64,000 nucleotides of DNA, taken from Diphasiastrum complanatum. Its lineage: Eukaryota; Streptophyta; Lycopodiopsida; Lycopodiales; Lycopodiaceae. Positions within the stretch are counted from its first letter, which is position 1. Every line of letters starts with the position of its first letter. Shown piece by piece: positions 57,287-64,000 of the stretch. A model generated the notes under the pieces. The model was not told the origin of the DNA, made no database searches, and saw only the letters and a program-made list of their open reading frames with translations. A program made the translations under genes and the position numbers. The stretch lies in the NCBI GenBank assembly GCA_029204225.1, contig CM055102.1, forward strand, positions 28,324,969-28,388,968. Direction: 5' to 3'.

Positions 57287-59090
57287 TCAAGATAATATTA
57301 CAAGCCCGATGTAAACTGATGCACATAGAAACATGAAAGAGATGATTCCCCTGCCAATATCACAATCATTGACCATGAAATTACAAGTTTGACAAATAGA
57401 TTGAAGTACATGTACAAAAAAGAGACAAAGTCTTTATCCTTGAGGAGAAACAGCCCTTATGAAGGAAGAACTAACCAGATTACACCCCAAGCAAGCCCAT
57501 TGCATGGGCAAGAATACAATTCTGCAAACTTCTCTGCATCACTTGTGTTTACTCTCCTTGCAATTAAATCATCATAGATATCTGCAATTCCAAGCACCAG
57601 ATCAAGCAAATCCACCAGATCAAACAGATCCACAACGAACAGGATAGTCTAACACAACGCATAGGAAGAAAACATACACAACTTCTCAAAAACTAATGGA
57701 TCTCTTCTTTCTAAGTCACAGAGCACTGCACATTCAGGAGAATATCTTACCGTAAACTGAAAACAAACAATTCATTACACCTGCAAGCAACATCCAGTCA
57801 CAAACTGCTTAGACAATATCTAGACGTGTACATCTTTAAGGGACAGGCACACACATATTAAATGTAAGAAAATCAATGATGGAAACTTCTAACCTATAAA
57901 TAAGATGACGTATCTCAGTAGATGCACAGGCGTTAATTCTTGAAGAACCCATACGACAACCAGAAAACAGATAAATCCTGTCAAAGCAATAAAACAGTTT
58001 CAACAAAAAGGATAGAGAGACGGGCAATTCTTCTGAATGTGACTGAAAGAACAATCCATAATTAGTGTTGCCAGGCATTCCCAATTCTTGATGTCAGAGC
58101 AACTTTTCTGGCATAACATTTTTAGCTTCCCTGAAGAAGATAGGCAGGCACATAATTCAAGGATGCATCATACCCAGGCACAAAAACCGAAGGAACCACT
58201 GGTATCCTCGATGAATGAGAATTCCACCAGCAACACATGGGAGAAGACAACAGCATGTTATGATTTAGACACTATTCAACTTTTATATATTACACAGCAA
58301 GAGCTTCTGAAAAGACTAAAATGTGAATTTACTTGAAAGTTAAAGCATATCACAAACTATAGAAATGAATCCTTACGTTTTTGGCAAATATAAGCAAGAC
58401 AATGAGAAGAGATGCTCCTAGACAGGCTGCTGCAACTCTGGTCGCTGTAGAGTTTGCTGATGATATAATCAGCACCATGCCCCAGAATGAAGACCCAAGA
58501 TCTGGAAAAGAAGAGACAAAATTGTGATTCTTAGTTCAAACTGATACACGATATTAGGTTTGTACGTATAAATCAATGGCAACTGGATAAAGGCTTGAGA
58601 AAAAAAAAATATGTGCATGCTATGTCCAGGATAACACCCGACATAGAGAAGGAAACATGCAATATCCAACCCTTTGGAGTACAACCACAAAGTCTTAAAC
58701 CATCAACTTTATCTTGTATAGTGTGGACCAAATGTTACAACATCCCTACTCGCTTCATCAGTGCCCAAGAGTAGGTGCAGGTCACATGCACAAAGTATGT
58801 GCGTATTAGCTTCCATACATTTGTTCAAAGATCAATGTACTGAGTTCTATCACTTCTTCAGACCTGAAGGGCAGCCATGATGAAGGCTTCAATGGCAATC
58901 AAACGAAGACCCTACTTCCTCACGGAAATTTAGGAAAATTTACATGAAAGTAATGAATTATGAGAAAGTAACAAATTTTGTGAAAGCAATGAATTTTATG
59001 CTTACAGCCAGCAGGTAGGATTAACCAGGGTTTGCCACCACGTGTATGTGTTACACCACCTTCATTCATGTTCACTTCAATACCCTGGAC
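57287..59090 (-). CDS. Peptidase M50B-like integral membrane protein, seven 3' exons
   Basis: Seven minus-strand exons with AG/GT borders and consistent phases: 59090-59006, 58501-58377, 58198-58174 (25 nt), 57977-57894, 57780-57751 (30 nt), 57581-57476 and 57350-57287 (stop TGA). Together they give VQGIEV...EGGVTHTRGG, LILPAGYLGSSFWGM, then membrane segments (LGASLLIVLLIF; FICFLVVVWVLQELTPV), VYDIYDDLIARRVNTSD, CPCNGLAWGVIW and the C terminus YIGLVILS. This matches the plant peptidase M50B-like family of about 230 residues (family style recalled, not searched). The first exons, expected to hold the start and the HELGH zinc motif, were not found between 59091 and the window end. No stops or frameshifts occur, so the gene is probably live, with its 5' part beyond a transposon-filled intron. 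Confidence 0.9.
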
Positions 59091-59496
59091 CTGGAATAGC
59101 AACCATACCTTAACTACATTGTGAACAGACCTGGATAGGCAACCATAGGTTAACATGTATCCCAAAGGTGACAGATGATGAACTTTTTAAACTGAACTAC
59201 ATAGGACATTAGATAGACCATTCTTTCTGGACCCATGGAATATGATATATTGATTAGATAGTATTCTCACTTTTCGTCACAAACAAACCCATACACCAGC
59301 ATGGCCAGCATATCCTCGTATAACAAAGATTATAAGAGACCTTCATTAAGTTTGAAGAGATGTACAATATCTGAAACTGACATGGCCACAAGTCAATTTG
59401 CAAGCAACTGCATGACATGCTTCATGTAGATACACCGTGATCAGCTTGAAAGGTGTAAGCAAAGGTGTCCTCCATAACTGCAGAAAAACTGTGAAT

Positions 59497-59501
<5 letters not shown>

Positions 59502-59566
<65 letters not shown>
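59502..59566. repeat. (CT)n microsatellite
   Basis: 65 bp of uninterrupted CT, between the first visible M50B-like exon and the start of the second gypsy element. Confidence 0.97.
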
Positions 59567-59569
<3 letters not shown>

Positions 59570-59571
<2 letters not shown>

Positions 59572-62500
59572 CATCTGGAATGGTCACAGAATCATATGTC
59601 ACGCGGACGAAGCTGAAACCTGCAAGCTTTGCAATAAAGTTGGCAGATCAGTCAAGTGTCAGGCCAAAAGGTGTAATAGAAGACATACCGGTAAAAATTG
59701 CAAGTGTTCAATTTGTAATTACCTTTGTGGGAATCGATTTACCTTATGCGCCATCAGTTTATCGGGTTTTATTGGCTCGTCCTTGGACGAGTTCCTCAAG
59801 TGATTGATAACTGGGGAACGGGCAAAATCACTTTTGACAATCATGAACAAGCAATAAAGGTTGATCCATTTACATGGACAATTAAACCAAAGAAAGGTGA
59901 AGATGATTCCTCAACAAGTTACAACAAGTCACACAATAGATCGTGAACATAAAGTGTTGGGAATTCATTATGATTCAGAAACTGATAATGTCAATTGGAA
60001 TCAAGCCTTGGCAACGATTGATTGTACAATAGGATATATGTGTCGTCATGATGATATATCAAAAGTGAGTGTTACACCTGCCAATAATCGAACACTTGAT
60101 ACGATCATTATTACATATGCAGTCAACATGATAAATGTAGCTTGGATTTCAACCGATCCAATCCTAGATCCAGTAAAGATGATCTTATAGCAGTTAGCCA
60201 TGCTCTATCTTATAACGAGGAAGCTGAGCTAACAGATGAGCAGATCTTGCGACATATGGATCCAACTAGATTTGGAATGCGACAAATTCCAGATCAACCT
60301 CCACTTAAACCGCCTGAAAGATGGTAAGCCTTTCGGTCCAATGACAAAGAAGCAAGCTAAACAGCATAATAGTACGGTTCTCAAATGGACTAATCCTCCA
60401 AATGAGGCAGTTACGAAACTTGATCCTAATATTAGTGAACATGTTGTTGTGCCATCGAATAAAGGCAAATGAAAGATTGATCCAAATATTGCTTCCTTGA
60501 GTCAAAAATCTTCACAAGCAAAAGCTCCCATAGCTAAGAAATCAAAAAATGAAACCAAGATCAATCCTTTGGAACAAGAAAAGGAAGATGAAGTCCAGCA
60601 TGATATGCCAGAGCATTTCAAAAGTTATACTTTTTTGGATGATGTGGTAATCGTGTTACCAAAAGCTCATCATGAACCTGAAGAAGTTGTGCCAGATACG
60701 CAGGAAGTTTATGATGGAGCAGCTCGTACTCAACCGATGAATCTTATTGAACCAAGTGAAGAAGAAAAGATAATTCAAGTGGGCGCACAACTACCTCCAA
60801 GTTGATGGTTGAATACAAAGATTGTTTTGGTATCATACCATTCGAGTGGTACCAAATGCAATTCCTAAAGTGAGTCGATTCTATAAATATAATCCAAATT
60901 ATGCAGAATTGATCAAGGAGTTACAAAGATTATTGGATGCTGATTTCATTTATGCAATCAAGCATACTGAATGGGTATCACCAATCGTGATAGTACCAAA
61001 GAAGAATGGCAAAATGCGAATTTGTGTCAATCTGAAGGCTTTGAATGCAATAACCGGAAGGGATCATTTCTCTTTACCTTTCACTGAAACTGTACTAGAT
61101 CGTATTGCTAGAGCTAAACATTACAGTTTTCTGGATGGCCTTAGTGGATACAATCAAGTCAAGATTGCACCTGAAGATCAACACAAAACTACATTTGCTA
61201 CTAACCAGGGAACCTACAAATACAAACTAATGTCATTTGTACTATGTAATGCACCAAGTACTTTTCAACACCTTATCCCCCATACAAACTAATGTCGTTT
61301 GGACTATGTAATGCACCAAGTACTTTTCAACATCTTATGCAATTTGCTTTTAAAGAGTACTTACGTAAATTTTTGGAAATTTATTTGGATGACCTTGGTG
61401 TTCATGGGATGGAAACAAAACACTAAAACCATCTTGCAAAAGTATTAGCCCAATGTCAGAAATTTCAAATTTCCTTGAATCCAAAGAAGTGCCAAATATA
61501 GATAACACATGGCATAGTTCTGGGGCATGTAATTTCCTTTCATGGCATTACAACCGATCTTTCCAAAATCAGAGTGATTATGGATCTTCCTCCACCATGC
61601 ACAATCCGTGAAATTTACATTTTCATGGGTCATGCGAATTACTATCGTATATTTACTTTATTCTTCGCAGATTTGGCACGTCCTATCTATAAGCTTACTA
61701 TTATTTGGACAATAGAAGCTTTGGAGTCATCTGGAAAGTTAAAAACTGCTTTGATATCCGCATCAATTTTGTGAGCAAAAAATTGGACAATCGAGTTTCA
61801 TGTTCATAAATATGCTATTGGATCAGTGTTAACACAGCCAGGAGGATATAAGAAAGTTTTTCCAATCAAGTTTGCTAGCAGATAGTTGAATGATGTTGAA
61901 GTCAATTATTCCACAACGGAAAGAGAAGCCTTGGCGATGGTATTTCCTGTTAGGAAATTATTTGATGGCAACTCACTTTGCATTTTATACGAATCATCAG
62001 CCGTTGCTATATCTTGCGAACAAAACATGCAATACTAGCCGTATTGCTTCTTATCAGAGTTTGATTTCCATGTGGTCGTGCGAAATGGGAAGCAACAATA
62101 CATAGCGGATCATGTTTCAAGGATTCAGTCATCATCAGTGAATATTGAGGCCAATGATGAGCTGCCAAATGCAACGCTGTTCTATGTAGACGTAGTACCT
62201 GAGTGGGCAGCTAATATTGTTGAATACCTTATGAATGGCCAACCAAATGAATCTTTGACAAGGGTTCAACAACGCAAGTTAGTTTTGAAGGCACAAAAAT
62301 ATCAATTGATAGTTGGGCAATTGTATCGTAGAGGGACTGATGACATTCTACAAAGTCGGAAGATGCATTTTGCCACATGAAGTACTAGATCTTATCACGT
62401 TATCACATGATGGAATGGGTGGAGGTCATTTCGCAGCTGATATCACAGTTCATAAAATTTTACAATCAGGATGTTGGTGGCCTTCCATTCATAAGCATAC

Positions 62501-63440
62501 GAAGAAACATATTCAATCTTGTGATGTTTGTCAACGTGCGCGGCGACCTACTAACAGCATTATGAACCGTTGCATCCAGTTTTAGCATAAGTACCGATTG
62601 AAAAGTGGGGACTAGATTATGTTGGGCCGATACATCCAGTTGCAAGATGTACTAAAGCACGTTACATAATTGTGGCTACTAATTATATGACGAAATGGGT
62701 TGAAGCAAAAGTTGTGCGGGTTGCCAATGCACGATCTACAGCAAAGTTTTTGTATGAAAACGTCATAGTCAGATTTGGATGTCCTATTGAAATTGTGGGT
62801 GATCATGGAACTCATTTTGTCATTGAGACTATCAAAGCTCTTTTGGAAGGATTTTTGTGATACATCGGTTTAGTACACCTTACTATCCAAGGGGGAATGG
62901 ACAGGTAAATCTTCTAATAAGATTTTGTGTAGTATTCTAACTAAAATCGTTGAGGCTAGCAGACCGGACTGGGAACACAAGTTACATGCTACATTATGGG
63001 CATGCTTATAAAGTTAGCACAAATCAAACGCCTTTTCATCTAGTTTATGGCCAAGATGTTGGGATGCTAATTGAATTCCTTGTCCCATCCTCACATATAC
63101 GGGGCAACTGAACGTTTGGATGAGGCAAAATCCTTGCAACTACGTCATGAAGTGTTACATAGACTACGTGAAACGCGATTGATGGCAATTCATGCATTAG
63201 CAACTGAGAAAGCTCGTCGAAAAGCTTGGCATGACAAAAGATTCCATAAAAAGGATCTGAAAGAACGAGATCTTGCATTGATGTACAAAATCAAGCTCAA
63301 GGGAAAATCGAGGTTCACAGGCGAAGGACCATATCGGGTCAAGGAAATCTTATCATATGGAGTAGTGGTTTAGGAACATCTTGATGGAAGTCGTTTTGAT
63401 ACACCAATGAATGGTAGTTGATTACACAAGTTGTGGCAGC
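59570..63440 (+). pseudogene. Second Ty3/gypsy element: broken protease-RT-RNase H-integrase
   Basis: Protease region at 59580-59807 (KLADQSSVRPKGVIEDIPVK, LLARPW). RT at 60900-61400 reads WVSPIVIVPKKNGKMRICV, FLDGLSGYNQVKI and YLDDLGVHG (about 61380), so the YLDD box is intact. RNase H remnants are at about 61860-62110 (FYTNHQPLLYL). The integrase zinc region is at about 62400-62560 (HDGMGGGHFAADIT, CDVCQRARRPT) and the integrase core at 62600-62860 (YMTKWVEAKVV, RFGCPIEIVGD). A C-terminal part is at 63071-63373. It has no chromodomain, so it differs from the first gypsy. Many frame breaks occur. No LTR was identified on either side. Confidence 0.85.
61220..61338 (+). repeat. About 57-bp tandem duplication inside the second gypsy RT
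   Basis: ATACAAACTAATGTCATTTG...CAACACCTTAT (61220-61275) is repeated at 61282-61338 with three changes. It duplicates the LMSFxLCNAPSTFQ segment of RT. Confidence 0.85.
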
Positions 63441-63769
63441 TTGGTCCTCTTACTTAGTTCCATTCTGGCAATTTTTTATTTTTTCTCTTCTGTTGTTTTT
63501 CACGACTTATTTTCTATTTTTCTTGGAAAAAGACATTGAAAAAAAAATGTTTGAAAAAGATGAGCAAAAGTCATAAAAATAGGAAGGAAATTTTATTTTT
63601 TTCTAGTTAAAAGGGGTCAAAATCACTTGCACGGCTAATTATTTATACAAACAATAAAACCCAATGTTGCATCGAACCGTAGTTCGAACCATCAAATCGA
63701 ACGGGTCCGGTTCGAACCAGGAACCAGCCTGTTCCCTATTTGGCCCGAACCGGTCCAGAACCGCACGCG

Positions 63770-63772
<3 letters not shown>
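63441..63772. other. Short non-coding stretch
   Basis: T-rich, then a GGTTCGAACC-type near-palindromic stretch (63680-63750: CGAACCGTAGTTCGAACC, CCGGTTCGAACCAGGAACC). No gene seen. Confidence 0.5.

Positions 63773-63855
<83 letters not shown>
63773..63855. repeat. (GA)n microsatellite
   Basis: 83 bp of uninterrupted GA repeat near the right edge of the window. Confidence 0.97.
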
Positions 63856-63856
<1 letters not shown>

Positions 63857-64000
63857 ATGTGCATTTGCCATTGGTGATTATTTGTGCAATGTGCATTTCA
63901 AGATCAATGATTGTGCATTGAATCTCGATCATTGTTGATCATTGATCATTCAAAATTGATACCTTGATTGTGATATGTGAGATCATAGATGGTAGATCTC

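Overview
This window looks like nuclear DNA of a land plant with a large, transposon-filled genome. The signs are several Ty1/copia and Ty3/gypsy LTR retrotransposons, a Rep-helicase Helitron, long (GA/CT)n arrays, and one spliced host gene of the plant peptidase M50B-like membrane family. A fern or lycophyte would fit, but nothing here fixes the species.

Layout. 1-3200: 5' half of a decayed copia element (E1, minus) with PBS and LTR. 3300-4940: microsatellites and a degenerate fold-back repeat array rich in CACGTG. 4940-9600: decayed copia element E2 (minus), whose LTR is followed by a second PBS and leader. 9600-12200: a decayed reverse-transcriptase-like locus (minus) and an unrecognised 239-codon frame. 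12465-14355: a broken multi-exon locus (minus) with a cenH3-like histone H3 fold and, further along, exons with a C48/ULP1-like Gln...Cys-Gly motif. 16250-21040: a copia gag fragment (E6) interrupted by other LTR material and by a small internally deleted copia element (E7).

21900-43420: a Helitron split by a three-level nest. E3 (25380-42825, plus, TSD agaca) contains E4 (28140-40288, minus, TSD gcttt), which contains E5 (33640-39785, minus, TSD gaaat). E5 carries the only full-length gag-pol frame (1322 codons), but its RT box reads YVED. E3 is a catalytically gutted derivative. By direct reading the LTR pairs differ at 1/820 (E3), about 13/691 (E4) and about 10/682 (E5). The outermost and therefore oldest insertion has by far the most similar LTRs, which is the opposite of what nesting requires. 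Re-transposition of the whole 17.4 kb composite, or LTR gene conversion, would explain this.

43420-47900: a repeat/GA insertion ending the helicase, an LTR fragment of the E2 family, and AT-rich DNA without recognisable genes. 47900-53650: a broken chromodomain-bearing Ty3/gypsy element and an opposing LTR. 57287-59090: seven in-phase exons of the peptidase M50B-like gene (minus), including 25-nt and 30-nt exons. Its upstream exons, which should carry HELGH, are not found before a second broken gypsy element (59570-63440) begins. The window ends in a (GA)n tract. Apart from the M50B-like gene and the E5 frame, almost all coding sequence here is relic. The autonomous machinery in view is mostly disabled, while the non-autonomous E3 has the freshest LTR signature.
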